A stretch of 64,000 nt of DNA, taken from contig NZ_JFCA01000028.1 in NCBI RefSeq assembly GCF_000612585.1, positions 39,523 to 103,522 on the forward strand, in the 5' to 3' direction. Shown here piece after piece: positions 6,811 to 16,918 of the stretch (position 1 is the stretch's first letter; each line of letters starts with the position of its first letter). The DNA comes from Pseudomonas sp. CHM02. Its GTDB lineage: Bacteria; Pseudomonadota; Gammaproteobacteria; Pseudomonadales; Pseudomonadaceae. Under the pieces are notes generated by a model. That model was not told the origin of the DNA. It saw only the letters and a list, made by a program, of their open reading frames with translations, and did not search any database. Made by a program: the position numbers and the translations under genes.

Positions 6811-9800
6811 ATGAACCTTCCTGAATCCACGGACACGGCCCTGGACGGCTTCCACCCCGCCGTCAGCACCTGGTTCCGCAGCACCTTCCCTTCGGTGACG
6901 GGCGCCCAGGCCCAGGCGTGGCCGCTGATCCGCCAACGCCAGTCAACCCTGATCGCCGCGCCCACCGGCTCCGGCAAGACCCTCACGGCGTTCCTGGCGG
7001 TACTGGATGACCTGGTCCACCATGGCCTGGCCAACGGCGGTGAGCTGCCGGATGAAACCCTGGTGGTCTACGTGTCGCCGCTCAAGGCGCTGTCCAACGA
7101 CATCCAGATCAACCTGCAAAACCCGCTCGCCGGGATCACTGAGCACTTGCAGAACCTCGGCCTGCCGCCGCTGGTCATCCGCACCGCCGTGCGCACCGGC
7201 GACACCCCGCAAAAAGACCGTGCGCAGATGCGCAAGCGCCCGCCGCATGTCCTGGTGACCACCCCGGAATCGCTCTACGTGCTGCTGGGTTCGGATTCCG
7301 GCCGACAGATGCTCGCCAGCACGCGCACGGTGATCGTCGACGAAATCCACGCCATCGCCGCCGGCAAACGGGGCAGCCACCTGGCCTTGAGCCTGGAGCG
7401 CCTGCAAGGCCTGTGCGCCGAGCCGCTGGTGCGCATCGGCTTGTCGGCCACGCAAAAGCCCATCGACGCGGTGTCGCGATTCCTGGTCGGCAGTGGCCGG
7501 GCGTGCGCGATTGTGGATATCGGCCACGCCCGCCCGCGTGACCTGGATATCGAAGTACCGCCCGTGCCGCTCTCGGCGGTGATGGCCAACGATGTGTGGG
7601 AGCGGGTCTACGACCGCCTTGCCGAACTGGCCCGCGAACACCGCACCACGCTGGTGTTCGTCAACACCCGGCGCCTGGCCGAACGCCTGGCCCGGCATTT
7701 GAGCGAGCGCTTGGGCAAGGCCGCGGTGGCCGCCCACCACGGCAGCCTGGCCAAGGAAATGCGCCTGGACGCCGAGCAGCGCCTCAAGGGTGGCGAGCTG
7801 CAAGTGTTGATCGCCACCGCGTCGCTGGAGTTGGGGATTGATATCGGCGATGTGGATCTGGTCTGTCAGATTGGCTCGCCCGGCTCCATCAATGGTTTTC
7901 TGCAAAGAGTCGGCCGCTCCGGCCACCAGGTTGGCGGCACGCCCAAGGGGCGCCTGTTCGCCACCACCCGCGACGACCTGATCGAATGCGCCGCCCTGCT
8001 CGACTGCGTGCGCCGGGGCGAACTCGACACACTGCACATTCCCGTGGCGCCGCTGGATGTACTGGCCCAGCAGATCATCGCCGAGGTCAGCGCCCAGGAA
8101 TGGTCCGAGCAGGCCTTGCTGGCACTTATCCACCGCGCCGCGCCCTACGCCACGCTGGATGAGCGCCACTACCAGGCGCTGCTGCAGATGCTCGCCGACG
8201 GCTACAACGGTCGCCAGGGCATCCGCAGCGCCTACCTGCACCGCGACGCCCTGACGCGCACCCTGCGCGGCCGGCGGGGCGCCAAGTTGACCGCCGTGAC
8301 CAGCGGCGGCACCATCCCCGACAATGCCGACTACAGCGTGTTGCTCGAACCCCAGGGCCTGAACATCGGCAGCGTCAACGAAGACTTCGCGGTGGAAAGC
8401 ATCGCCGGGGATATCTTCCAGCTCGGTAATACGTCCTACAGAATCCTGCGGGTCGAAGCCGGCAAAGTGCGGGTCGAGGACGCCCATGGCCAGCCGCCGA
8501 CCATTCCCTTCTGGCTCGGTGAAGCGCCGGGGCGCAGCAACGAACTGTCAGCGGCGGTAGCGCGCCTCCAGGGCCAATTGGACGCGCTGCTCAGCGCCAC
8601 GCCGGGCGACCTGCACGCCGCACAGGATTGGCTCATCGGCACCCTCGGCCTGAACCGCGCCAGCGCCGAGCAGATCCTCGATTACCTGGCCCGCGCACGC
8701 CTGGCCCTGAGTGCGTTGCCGTCCCAGGACACGTTGATCATGGAGCGGTTCTTCGACGCATCCGGCGGCACGCAATTGATCATCCACACGCCGTTCGGCA
8801 GTCGTGTCAACCGCGCCTGGGGCCTGGCCCTGCGCAAGCGATTCTGCCGCACGTTCAATTTCGAATTGCAGGCGGCGGCCAGTGAAAATGCGATCGTGCT
8901 GTCGCTGTCCACCAGCCACAGTTTCGAGCTGGATGAAGTGTGGCGCTACCTCAACAGCCACAGCGCCGAACATATCCTGATCCAGGCCGTGCTGGATGCG
9001 CCGCTGTTCGGCGTGCGTTGGCGCTGGAATGCCGGTGTGGCGCTGGCGTTGCCGCGCTATACAGGCGGGCGCAAGGTCGCGCCGCAGATCCAGCGCATGA
9101 AAAGCGAAGACCTGATCGCCAGTGTGTTCCCCGACCAGATCGCCTGCCTGGAAAACCTCGCTGGCGAGCGCGAAGTGCCCGAGCATCCATTGGTGGAGCA
9201 AACCCTCGATGACTGCCTGCACGAAGCCATGGACAGCGACGCCTGGCTGGCCCTGCTGCGGCGCATGGAGCGCGGCGACGTACGCCTGATCAGCCGCGAC
9301 CTGCCCGCGCCTTCGCCCATGGCCGCGGAAATTCTCAGTGCGCGGCCCTACACCTTCCTCGACGATGCCCCACTGGAAGAACGTCGCACCCAGGCCGTGC
9401 TCAACCGGCGCTGGAGCGACCCGCAGAGCACTGACGACCTCGGCGCGCTGGATGTGGATGCCATCGCCGGCGTGCGCGAAGAAGCCTGGCCGGCGCCCAA
9501 CGGGCCGGATGAAATGCATGAGGCGTTGATGAGCCTGGCGTGCATCGCCGACAGCGAAGTCGCGCCGCAATGGACGCCGTGGCTGCAGGCCCTGGCCAAG
9601 GGTGGCCGCGCCTATCAACTGCACACTCACCTACACACCAGCCTGTGGGTCGCCGTCGAACGCCTGAGTTGTGTGCAGACGATCTATTCCGGCAACTTGC
9701 CGTTGCTGCCCGGGTTCGATGAGCCCTGGACCTACGACGATGCCGTAGCGGAACTACTGCGCGCGCGCCTCGGTGGGTTCGGCCCACTGAGCCTGATCGA

Positions 9801-11070
9801 GATCGCCGCACCCCTGGCCTTGCCGGTCGCGGATGTCACCCAGGCACTGGCCCGCCTGGAGCAGGAAGGTTACGTGCTGCGCGGACTTTTCAGCCCTGGC
9901 GCCACGCAAGAGCAATGGTGCGAACGCCACCTGCTGGCGCGCATCCATCGTTACACGGTCAAGCGCCTGCGCCGGGAAATCGAGCCGGTGGCGTTGCAGG
10001 ACTTCATGCGATTCCTGTTCGATTGGCAGCACCTGTCCGACGGCACCCGTGGCCAGGGCAGCGCGATGTTGCCGCAGATCGTCGGGCAGTTCGAAGGCTA
10101 TGCCGCCGCCACGTCCGCCTGGGACAGCGACCTACTCAGTGCACGCCTCAAGGACTATTCCTCCACCTGGCTCGACGAACTGTGCCGCAGCGGCAAACTG
10201 GTGTGGACGCGCTTGAGCAACAAGCCCAGCGCCCTGGCGTTGCGCAGCACACCGGTGGTGTTACTGCCACGCAGCCAGGTGGGACTGTGGAGCGGACTGA
10301 CCGAACTCACCGACGCCACCACGCTGTCGCCCAAGGCGCAGAAGGTGCACCAGGCCCTGCGCGATCACGGCGCGCTATTTTTTGATGAACTGGTGCACGA
10401 AGCCCACTTGCTGCGCAGTGAACTGGAAACCGCCTTGCAGGAACTGGTAGGCGCCGGGTTGGTGAACGCCGACAGCTTCGCCGGCCTGCGCGCCCTGACC
10501 ACCCCCGCCAGTAAACGCCAAGCGCGCAGTAGCCGGCGTGGGCGCGGGGCGTTTGTGGGCGGTATGGACGATGCGGGTCGCTGGGCGCTGGTCCGGCGCC
10601 CGTCGACCGCCGCCGGCCCGCACTCGGCCGAAACCCTGGAGCATGTGGCGATGACCCTGCTGCGCCGCTATGGCGTGGTGTTCTGGCGCCTGCTGGAGCG
10701 CGAGGCAGAATGGCTGCCGAGTTGGCGCGAACTGCTTCGCACCTTTCACCGCCTGGAAGCGCGCGGGGAGATCCGTGGCGGGCGGTTTGTGAGTGGCTTG
10801 GCGGGGGAGCAATTTGCGTTGCCGGAGGCGATTCCATTGCTGCGTGAAGTGCGGCGTCGGCCCCATGATGGGAGTTTGATTGCAGTATGTGGCGCGGACC
10901 CGTTGAACCTGGTGGGCACGCTGTTGCCAGGCAGCAAGGTGCCGGCAGTGAGTGGCAATCGAGTTGTGTACCGGGATGGGTTGCCGGCAGCGGTGATGGT
11001 GGCGGGCAAGCAACAGGTGTTGCTGGAGGTGGATCAGCAGGCGGTTCAGGAAAAATTGATCAGGCATTGA
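6811..11070 (+). CDS. lhr: ATP-dependent helicase Lhr (large helicase-related protein)
   Basis: This 1419-residue superfamily-2 DNA helicase has motif I APTGSGKT near residue 50, motif Ia YVSPLKAL, the DEIH box (VDEIHAI) near 174, motif III LSATQ near 212, and motif VI QRVGRSGHQ in the second RecA domain. The WH and Lhr-specific domains follow, then a long C-terminal half of the Lhr-C type; in E. coli Lhr this region is linked to uracil excision and oligomer formation. Lhr translocates 3' to 5' and unwinds RNA:DNA hybrids, probably in repair. The ATG at 6811 was chosen; an in-frame TTG at 6775 lacks support. The length is close to that of long gammaproteobacterial Lhr. It is flanked by a REP pair at its 3' end. 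Confidence 0.93.
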   Translation: MNLPESTDTALDGFHPAVSTWFRSTFPSVTGAQAQAWPLIRQRQSTLIAAPTGSGKTLTAFLAVLDDLVHHGLANGGELPDETLVVYVSPLKALSNDIQINLQNPLAGITEHLQNLGLPPLVIRTAVRTGDTPQKDRAQMRKRPPHVLVTTPESLYVLLGSDSGRQMLASTRTVIVDEIHAIAAGKRGSHLALSLERLQGLCAEPLVRIGLSATQKPIDAVSRFLVGSGRACAIVDIGHARPRDLDIEVPPVPLSAVMANDVWERVYDRLAELAREHRTTLVFVNTRRLAERLARHLSERLGKAAVAAHHGSLAKEMRLDAEQRLKGGELQVLIATASLELGIDIGDVDLVCQIGSPGSINGFLQRVGRSGHQVGGTPKGRLFATTRDDLIECAALLDCVRRGELDTLHIPVAPLDVLAQQIIAEVSAQEWSEQALLALIHRAAPYATLDERHYQALLQMLADGYNGRQGIRSAYLHRDALTRTLRGRRGAKLTAVTSGGTIPDNADYSVLLEPQGLNIGSVNEDFAVESIAGDIFQLGNTSYRILRVEAGKVRVEDAHGQPPTIPFWLGEAPGRSNELSAAVARLQGQLDALLSATPGDLHAAQDWLIGTLGLNRASAEQILDYLARARLALSALPSQDTLIMERFFDASGGTQLIIHTPFGSRVNRAWGLALRKRFCRTFNFELQAAASENAIVLSLSTSHSFELDEVWRYLNSHSAEHILIQAVLDAPLFGVRWRWNAGVALALPRYTGGRKVAPQIQRMKSEDLIASVFPDQIACLENLAGEREVPEHPLVEQTLDDCLHEAMDSDAWLALLRRMERGDVRLISRDLPAPSPMAAEILSARPYTFLDDAPLEERRTQAVLNRRWSDPQSTDDLGALDVDAIAGVREEAWPAPNGPDEMHEALMSLACIADSEVAPQWTPWLQALAKGGRAYQLHTHLHTSLWVAVERLSCVQTIYSGNLPLLPGFDEPWTYDDAVAELLRARLGGFGPLSLIEIAAPLALPVADVTQALARLEQEGYVLRGLFSPGATQEQWCERHLLARIHRYTVKRLRREIEPVALQDFMRFLFDWQHLSDGTRGQGSAMLPQIVGQFEGYAAATSAWDSDLLSARLKDYSSTWLDELCRSGKLVWTRLSNKPSALALRSTPVVLLPRSQVGLWSGLTELTDATTLSPKAQKVHQALRDHGALFFDELVHEAHLLRSELETALQELVGAGLVNADSFAGLRALTTPASKRQARSSRRGRGAFVGGMDDAGRWALVRRPSTAAGPHSAETLEHVAMTLLRRYGVVFWRLLEREAEWLPSWRELLRTFHRLEARGEIRGGRFVSGLAGEQFALPEAIPLLREVRRRPHDGSLIAVCGADPLNLVGTLLPGSKVPAVSGNRVVYRDGLPAAVMVAGKQQVLLEVDQQAVQEKLIRH

Positions 11071-11093
11071 GCCTGTATTGACCCTGCTGCCCT

Positions 11094-11160
11094 CATCGCG
11101 GGCAAGCCCGGCTCACACATGGGAGTGCATTCCAAGTGTGGGAGCTGGCTTGCCTGCGAT
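11094..11160. repeat. REP inverted pair
   Basis: A left unit ATCGCGGGCAAGCCCGGCTC.. at 11094-11116 faces TGTGGGAGCTGGCTTGCCTG.. at 11137-11160. It lies between the convergent lhr and mechanosensitive-channel genes. Confidence 0.85.
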
Positions 11161-11183
11161 GAGGCCTCAACCGTCAACATCAC

Positions 11184-13289
11184 TTATTGAGGCCTGGGCT
11201 GCTCCGTCAACACCACCGACGCCGGCAACTCCTCATCCGGTTCATCCACCTGCGGCGTGCGCTTGGGCAACAGCACCTGCTGTGGATAAGTCTGCGCGAA
11301 GTGCACCTCACCACAGTTATCCACAAGCTTTTTCAAGCGCTGGTTGAACGCGCGGCTCACCGCATACTGCCCACCCGATACGGTGCGGAACTGCGCGGTG
11401 AGTACCACGCCGTTGAGGTCCATCTTGTCGACGCCAAACACCTCAAGCGGCCCTTGCAGGTTGTACTTGAGGAACACGTCATCACGGATCGATTGCCCCG
11501 CCTCGCGGATCAGCTCCACCGCCTTGTCCACATCCGTGTCGTAGGTGAATTGCACCGAGAAGAACGCATAGGCGAATTGCCGCGACTGGTTGGTGACCGC
11601 CTTGATCTGCCCGAACGGCACCGAATGCACAAAGCCCTTGCCATCGCGCAGGCGCAGGGTTCGGATGGTCAGGCCTTCGACGGTACCGGCGTGGCCGGAG
11701 TCGAGCACCACCCAGTCGCCGATGGACAGGGTGTCTTCGATGATGATGAACAGGCCGGTGATCACGTCCTGCACCAGTTGCTGTGAACCGAAACCGATGG
11801 CCAGGCCGACCACCCCGGCACCCGCCAGCAGCGGCGCGACGTTGATTCCGAGGTTGGCCATGGTAGTGATCGCGCAGATCACCACCAGGATGATTTTCAC
11901 CGCATTGCGCAACAGCGGCAGGATGGTCTTGACCCGCGTGCTGGGCTGACGGCTGGAGCGTTTATTGACCGGTGGTTTCAATGCTTCCTGGATGGCCGTG
12001 TCGAGCACCACCCAGAACAGCCAGGTCATCAGCAGGATCAGGCCGATGCTGCTGAGGGAGTCGCTGATCGCCCGGCCCACCGAATTACGCTGGGCAAACT
12101 CGAACAGCGACACGCCCCAGATCCGCCCGAGTATTTCGATAAACGCGATGGCCATGACGATGCGCAGGATCGCGTGCAACAGGCTGAGGAAGCGTTCCTT
12201 GTAGGCACTGCTGCGCTGGATCGCGACCTGGCTGCGGGACTTGAACAGGTGTTGCAGCACCGTGCTCAGGAACACCGTGCCAATCAGCAGGATCGTGGTG
12301 AACAGCGCGCAACGCAGGGCCTTCTGGTTATCGTCGCCGGCGCCGATCAGGTTGATCGCCGAGACCAACACCATCAACAGAATCGGCCAGTACCACAGCC
12401 CGGAAAACACCCGCAGCGATTGCTGCAGCGCCGGGTGCTTGAGACGTTGGGCCAACGGCCGATTACGGATCAGGTGGGCCACCGGCCGGCGCAGGCGTAT
12501 CACCAGCACGCCGAAGATCACCGCCGCGAACAGCCCGGTAAACACGGCGATGCTGCTGGTGATATTGCCGCCGAGCTGACGGGCTATCTGCGGGCTGGTC
12601 AGGGCGTCGCTGAGGGCGGCGAGGAAACCGATCAGGAATAGCGGCTTGGGGCAGTAGTCACGAATGATCTGCACCGCCGGGCGTTTGTGGCCGACATTGA
12701 ACATGACAATGACGCACAACAGCATCGACGTGGAAAAGATGCCGCTGCTGGTTGCATAGGCAAAACACAGCGCCAGCGCACGGCCCACGGAGGTGGGTAA
12801 AAAGTGACTGACATACAGGGTCAGCGGCAGGCAGATCAGCGCGGGAAGCGTGTAGGGCACCACATAGCCGAGCACCGCCTGCAACCGCTCACGCTGCGCG
12901 ATGAAGGCGCGTCGGCTCAAGCGCTGTACGACAAAACGCCCGAGCAATGTGAGCACAGTAAAGGCGCCGATCCACACGCCCGACAGCAACAGGAAGTTCC
13001 CGGCGATGCTCCACGGCGAGCGCTCGGCGGTCTGGTCGACCAGGCGCCCCACTTCATCGGCCGCACGGTCGGCGCGCAGGCGCCAGGCGTCGAAAAGGTT
13101 CTGGTTGAGGTCGAGCTTTTCCTGCACATCATCAATGCTGGAGCTGATTGCCCCGAGAAGGCCGCCCTCCACCAGCAACTCCGGCTTGGCCGGCGCTTCG
13201 GGTTCAGGCGCGGTGGCCGCGGCTTGCAATGCGCCGCTGCCGCAAAACAGCAGCGCGCCGAGCAGTAATGCAGTCTTGGGATTCAGCAA
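11184..13289 (-). CDS. Mechanosensitive ion channel of the MscS superfamily (YbiO-like)
   Basis: This protein of about 701 residues has a signal peptide, a periplasmic segment, roughly ten membrane helices, and the MscS core near residues 480-660. The core includes the pore-lining helix MANLGINVAPLLAGAGVVGLAIGFGSQ (split over the TM3 region) and the beta domain GDWVVLDSGHAGTVEGLTIR. The overall plan matches E. coli YbiO, a moderate-conductance channel that relieves hypo-osmotic pressure. No ATG fits the N-terminus. The TTG at 13289 was chosen because AAGGAG lies about 9 bases upstream and the signal peptide MLNPKTALLLGALLFC starts there; a longer GTG start at 13430 would add 47 unlikely residues. 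It is divergent from the MFS gene. Confidence 0.88.
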   Translation of the reverse strand: MLNPKTALLLGALLFCGSGALQAAATAPEPEAPAKPELLVEGGLLGAISSSIDDVQEKLDLNQNLFDAWRLRADRAADEVGRLVDQTAERSPWSIAGNFLLLSGVWIGAFTVLTLLGRFVVQRLSRRAFIAQRERLQAVLGYVVPYTLPALICLPLTLYVSHFLPTSVGRALALCFAYATSSGIFSTSMLLCVIVMFNVGHKRPAVQIIRDYCPKPLFLIGFLAALSDALTSPQIARQLGGNITSSIAVFTGLFAAVIFGVLVIRLRRPVAHLIRNRPLAQRLKHPALQQSLRVFSGLWYWPILLMVLVSAINLIGAGDDNQKALRCALFTTILLIGTVFLSTVLQHLFKSRSQVAIQRSSAYKERFLSLLHAILRIVMAIAFIEILGRIWGVSLFEFAQRNSVGRAISDSLSSIGLILLMTWLFWVVLDTAIQEALKPPVNKRSSRQPSTRVKTILPLLRNAVKIILVVICAITTMANLGINVAPLLAGAGVVGLAIGFGSQQLVQDVITGLFIIIEDTLSIGDWVVLDSGHAGTVEGLTIRTLRLRDGKGFVHSVPFGQIKAVTNQSRQFAYAFFSVQFTYDTDVDKAVELIREAGQSIRDDVFLKYNLQGPLEVFGVDKMDLNGVVLTAQFRTVSGGQYAVSRAFNQRLKKLVDNCGEVHFAQTYPQQVLLPKRTPQVDEPDEELPASVVLTEQPRPQ

Positions 13290-13465
13290 AACACCGGGCT
13301 CCTTCAAAAGGGTCTGTAAGGAACTGACGGGTTTGAGCCTTGATCGTTCCCCTTTTGCGGCATCTTTGACTTGCAGGCAAATATCAAATGCCAATCCCTG
13401 GCTTTTTCCGCAACAGCCAACACCCGACACTGCGCCCCTGATTGAAACCCACCGGAGTTGCAGCC

Positions 13466-14668
13466 ATGCCCATTGCCTTGCTCGCGCTGACCCTCAGCGC
13501 TTTCGCCATCGGGACGACCGAGTTCGTCATCGTTGGCTTGCTTCCCACCATTGGCGCCGACCTTGGCGCCGACCTGCCGTCGGCCGGCCTGCTGGTCAGC
13601 CTCTATGCTCTGGGCGTGGCCATTGGCGCCCCGGTGCTCACTGCCCTCACCGGCAAGGTGCCGCGCAAATTCCTGCTGCTGTCGCTGATGGTGCTGTTCA
13701 CCCTCGGCAACTTGCTGGCCTGGAAGGCACCGAGCTATGAATCCCTGGTGCTGGCGCGGATCGTGACCGGCCTGGCCCACGGGGTGTTTTTCTCGATTGG
13801 CTCGACCATCGCCACCAGCCTGGTGCCCAAGGAAAAAGCCGCCAGTGCGATTGCGATCATGTTCACCGGCCTCACCGTGGCGTTGGTCACCGGCGTGCCA
13901 CTGGGTACGTTTATCGGCCAGCACTTCGGCTGGCGTGAAACCTTCCTCGCCGTTTCGGCGCTGGGTGTGATCGCGTTTATCGGCAGCCTGATCTACGTAC
14001 CGAACAACATCGCCCACAGCAAACCCGCGTCCTTGCTGCAACAACTGCAAGTGCTCAAACAACCGCGCTTGCTGCTGGTATACGCCATGACGGCCATCGG
14101 CTACGGCGGCTCGTTTATCGCGTTCACCTTCCTGGCGCCGATCCTTCAAGACATCTCCGGCTTCAGCGCCAGCACCGTGAGCCTGGTGCTGCTGGTGTAC
14201 GGCGTGTCGGTCGCGGCCGGGAACATCTGGGGCGGCAAGCTGGCCGACAAACGCGGCCCGATCAGCGCGCTGAAAATCATCTTCGCCCTGCTCGCCGCCG
14301 TGTTGTTCGTGCTGACCTTCACCGCTGGCAACCCATGGCTGGCCCTGGCCACCGTGCTGGTGTGGGGTGCGGTCGCCTTCGGCAACGTGCCGGGCCTGCA
14401 GGTGTATGTGGTGCGTCAGGCCGAGCATCACACGCCGCAGGCGGTGGATGTGGCCTCTGGGCTGAATATCGCCGCGTTCAACCTGGGGATCGCCGGTGGC
14501 GCCTGGGGCGGTGGCTTGATCGTCGCGCATATGGGGTTGATCCATACGGCGTGGATCGGTGGACTGGTGGTGCTGGTGGCATTGGCACTGACCGCCTGGA
14601 GTGGCCGACTTGACCGGCTGGGGCCGGTGTATGCCGAGTCGTCGAGCCGGGTCGTGGCCGGGCACTGA
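13466..14668 (+). CDS. MFS transporter, DHA1 family (AraJ/SotB-like exporter)
   Basis: This 400-residue inner-membrane protein has about 12 helices. The first helix motif FAIGTTEFVIVGLLPTIGAD is characteristic of the AraJ/SotB/YdeA group of proton-driven exporters for sugars or drugs. The loop 2-3 motif is represented by LTGKVPRK, and the motif-C region GLTVALVTGVPLGTFIGQ in helix 5 is typical of antiporters. The ATG at 13466 has a CGGAG site 8 bases upstream. No linked regulator or substrate gene indicates what it exports. Confidence 0.88.
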   Translation: MPIALLALTLSAFAIGTTEFVIVGLLPTIGADLGADLPSAGLLVSLYALGVAIGAPVLTALTGKVPRKFLLLSLMVLFTLGNLLAWKAPSYESLVLARIVTGLAHGVFFSIGSTIATSLVPKEKAASAIAIMFTGLTVALVTGVPLGTFIGQHFGWRETFLAVSALGVIAFIGSLIYVPNNIAHSKPASLLQQLQVLKQPRLLLVYAMTAIGYGGSFIAFTFLAPILQDISGFSASTVSLVLLVYGVSVAAGNIWGGKLADKRGPISALKIIFALLAAVLFVLTFTAGNPWLALATVLVWGAVAFGNVPGLQVYVVRQAEHHTPQAVDVASGLNIAAFNLGIAGGAWGGGLIVAHMGLIHTAWIGGLVVLVALALTAWSGRLDRLGPVYAESSSRVVAGH

Positions 14669-14690
14669 CTCGATCACACCATCGAACCAG

Positions 14691-14779
14691 TGTGGGAGCG
14701 GGCTTGCCCGCGAATGCGGTGGGTCAGTCAATCATTCAGCGACTGACACGCCGTAATCGCGGGCAAGCCCGCTCCCACA
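14691..14779. repeat. REP inverted pair
   Basis: TGTGGGAGCGGGCTTGCCCG.. at 14691-14714 and its complement at 14755-14779 flank a centre that has its own short inverted repeat (GTCAGTC/GACTGAC). It lies between the MFS gene and the ybhP-like gene. Confidence 0.9.
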
Positions 14780-14879
14780 GTTGGTTTATGCCGTCTGTAG
14801 GAAGCTGGAAACTTTCGGTCAAAAATCGTAGTCAGCCATAAACGGGGGCCTGGCCCCCACTTCTTTCACAGGAGCAATC

Positions 14880-15659
14880 ATGGCTGCGATCCCCGACTGG
14901 GTGCCCATCACCCCCAGCGTCGCCATCACTCGCTTCACGGTGCTGACGGTCAATATCCACAAGGGTTTCACCGCCCTGAATCGACGCTTCATCCTGCCCG
15001 AGTTGCGTGAAGCAGTGCGCAGTGTGGGCGCCGACATGGTGTTCCTGCAGGAAATCCACGGCACTCACGAGCGCCATCCCCAGCGCTTCAGCGACTGGCC
15101 GAACATGCCGCAATACGAGTTCCTCGCCGACAGCATCTGGCCCCAGTTCGCCTACGGGCGCAATGCGGTCTACCCCCACGGCGACCACGGCAATGCACTG
15201 CTGTCGAAATTCCAGATCGTGCGCTACGACAACCTTGATATTTCCCAAAGTGGCCATGAAAGCCGTGGCCTGCTGCATTGCGTGCTGCGCCTGCCGGGCA
15301 CCGGCCAGGAGGTGCACGCGATCTGTATTCACCTGGGCTTGCGCGAGGTGCATCGCCAACAGCAATTGCGCCTGATCGAGCAGCGCATCAGCGAGATCCC
15401 GGCCGATGCGCCGCTGATTGTCGCTGGCGATTTCAATGACTGGCGACAGAAGGCCGACCTGAGCCAGAGCGGCCTGAAGGAAGTGTTCGTCCAAACGCAG
15501 GGCAAACCCGCGCGCACCTTTCCAGCGCGCCTGCCGTTGCTGCCGCTGGACCGGATCTACGTGCGTAATCTGAAAGTGCATGAACCTCGGGTGCTGACGA
15601 CACGGCCCTGGTCCCATCTGTCCGACCACGTGCCGCTGTCGGTGGAGATCGAACTATGA
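14880..15659 (+). CDS. ybhP: Endonuclease/exonuclease/phosphatase-family protein (YbhP-like)
   Basis: This 259-residue protein has the full EEP metal-dependent hydrolase set: TVNIHKGF (Asn), FLQEIHG (Glu), CIHLGLREVHR (His), VAGDFNDWR (Asp/Asn), LDRIYV and the terminal SDHVPLSVEI (Asp-His). No signal peptide is seen. E. coli ybhP likewise precedes clsB (ybhO) and ybhN. Its stop overlaps the ClsB start by 4 bases (ATGA), so co-translation is expected, and a role in phospholipid or head-group turnover is inferred from this linkage. The biochemical substrate is unknown. Confidence 0.88.
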   Translation: MAAIPDWVPITPSVAITRFTVLTVNIHKGFTALNRRFILPELREAVRSVGADMVFLQEIHGTHERHPQRFSDWPNMPQYEFLADSIWPQFAYGRNAVYPHGDHGNALLSKFQIVRYDNLDISQSGHESRGLLHCVLRLPGTGQEVHAICIHLGLREVHRQQQLRLIEQRISEIPADAPLIVAGDFNDWRQKADLSQSGLKEVFVQTQGKPARTFPARLPLLPLDRIYVRNLKVHEPRVLTTRPWSHLSDHVPLSVEIEL

Positions 15660-16918
15660 ACGTCGCCATTGAGCATATTTCCACCGATCAGCCGCCCGAC
15701 GAAGCCAAGGCCCGCGACCTCGATTACGGCTGGCAGAGCGGCAACCAGGTCGAGTTGCTGGAGAACGGCGAGGCCTACTTCCCCAAGGTCTTCGACGCGT
15801 TGCGCGAAGCCCGTCGGGAGATCCTGCTGGAGACGTTCATCCTCTTCGAAGACAAAGTGGGCCATGAGCTGCAGGGCATTTTGATCGAGGCGGCGCAGCG
15901 CGGCGTGAAGGTAGTGGTGAGCCTGGATGGCTTTGGTTGCGGCGAGCTGAGCCCGGCGTTTCTCGGCGAGTTGGCCGAGGCTGGGGTGGCGGTGCAGATG
16001 TTCGACCCGGCCGCCAAGACACTGGGCATTCGCACCAATTGGTTTCGCCGCTTGCACCGCAAGATTGTGGTGGTGGACGCCGAAGTGGCGTTCATCGGCG
16101 GGATCAATTTTTCCGCCGACCACCTGGGAGACTACGGTCCCGAAGCCAAGCAGGATTACGCGGTGCAGGTGATTGGCCCGGCGGTGGCGGACCTGCATCA
16201 TTTCGCCCTCGCACAAAGTGGCCGCCAGGTACGCACGCGACGTGGCTGGCGGCGGCGCCAGCAACGGCCATCGCTGTGGTCTGCCGACAACGGCGATGGC
16301 CAGGTGCGCCTGATTTACCGCGACAACGTGCAGCACCGTGATGACATCGAAGAAGCCTACATCCACGCGCTGAGCAAGGCGCAAAAACGCGTGGTGATCG
16401 CCAATGCCTACTTCTTCCCCGGCTACCGCCTGCTGCGGGAAATCCGCAACGCCGCGCGCCGTGGCGTGCAGGTGCAGTTGATCATGCAGGGCCAACCCGA
16501 CGTGCTGCTGGCCAAGCTGGCGGCGCGCATGCTCTACGACTACCTGCTCAAGGATGGCGTGGTGATCCACGAGTATTGCCAGCGCCCGCTGCACGGCAAG
16601 GTGGCGCTGGTGGATGATGACTGGAGCACCGTGGGGTCGAGCAACCTGGACCCGTTGAGCCTGGCGTTGAACCTGGAAGCCAACGTGTTGATTCGCGACC
16701 GTGCGTTCAATCAACAGCTGTATGAACGCCTGGAAACCCTGGCAAAGAACCATTGCCAGACCATGCCCGAGAACCGCAAGCCACGCCTGTGGCTCTGGCG
16801 CTTGACCGTGGGTTTCCTGGTGTTCCATGTGATGCGCCACTTCCCGGCGCTGACGGGCTGGTTGCCGGCGCACAAACCGCGACTCAAACCGTTTGAGGCC
16901 CAGCACCATGACGCCTGA
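15656..16918 (+). CDS. clsB: Cardiolipin synthase B
   Basis: This 420-residue phospholipase-D-superfamily protein has two HKD motifs: HRKIVVVD followed by FIGGIN, and HGKVALVD followed by GSSNLDPLS. ClsB makes cardiolipin from phosphatidylglycerol, and in E. coli can also make phosphatidylglycerol from phosphatidylethanolamine and glycerol. It lacks the N-terminal membrane helices of ClsA; the last 60 residues carry a basic, aromatic segment (RLTVGFLVFHVMRHF) likely to contact the membrane. It overlaps both neighbours, by 4 bases upstream and 11 bases downstream. Confidence 0.92.
   Translation: MNVAIEHISTDQPPDEAKARDLDYGWQSGNQVELLENGEAYFPKVFDALREARREILLETFILFEDKVGHELQGILIEAAQRGVKVVVSLDGFGCGELSPAFLGELAEAGVAVQMFDPAAKTLGIRTNWFRRLHRKIVVVDAEVAFIGGINFSADHLGDYGPEAKQDYAVQVIGPAVADLHHFALAQSGRQVRTRRGWRRRQQRPSLWSADNGDGQVRLIYRDNVQHRDDIEEAYIHALSKAQKRVVIANAYFFPGYRLLREIRNAARRGVQVQLIMQGQPDVLLAKLAARMLYDYLLKDGVVIHEYCQRPLHGKVALVDDDWSTVGSSNLDPLSLALNLEANVLIRDRAFNQQLYERLETLAKNHCQTMPENRKPRLWLWRLTVGFLVFHVMRHFPALTGWLPAHKPRLKPFEAQHHDA

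Noticed and set aside
13290..13430. An N-terminal extension of the mechanosensitive channel from a GTG at 13430
   Set aside because: The added 47 residues are charged and would bury the signal peptide; the TTG at 13289 has an AAGGAG site at suitable distance.
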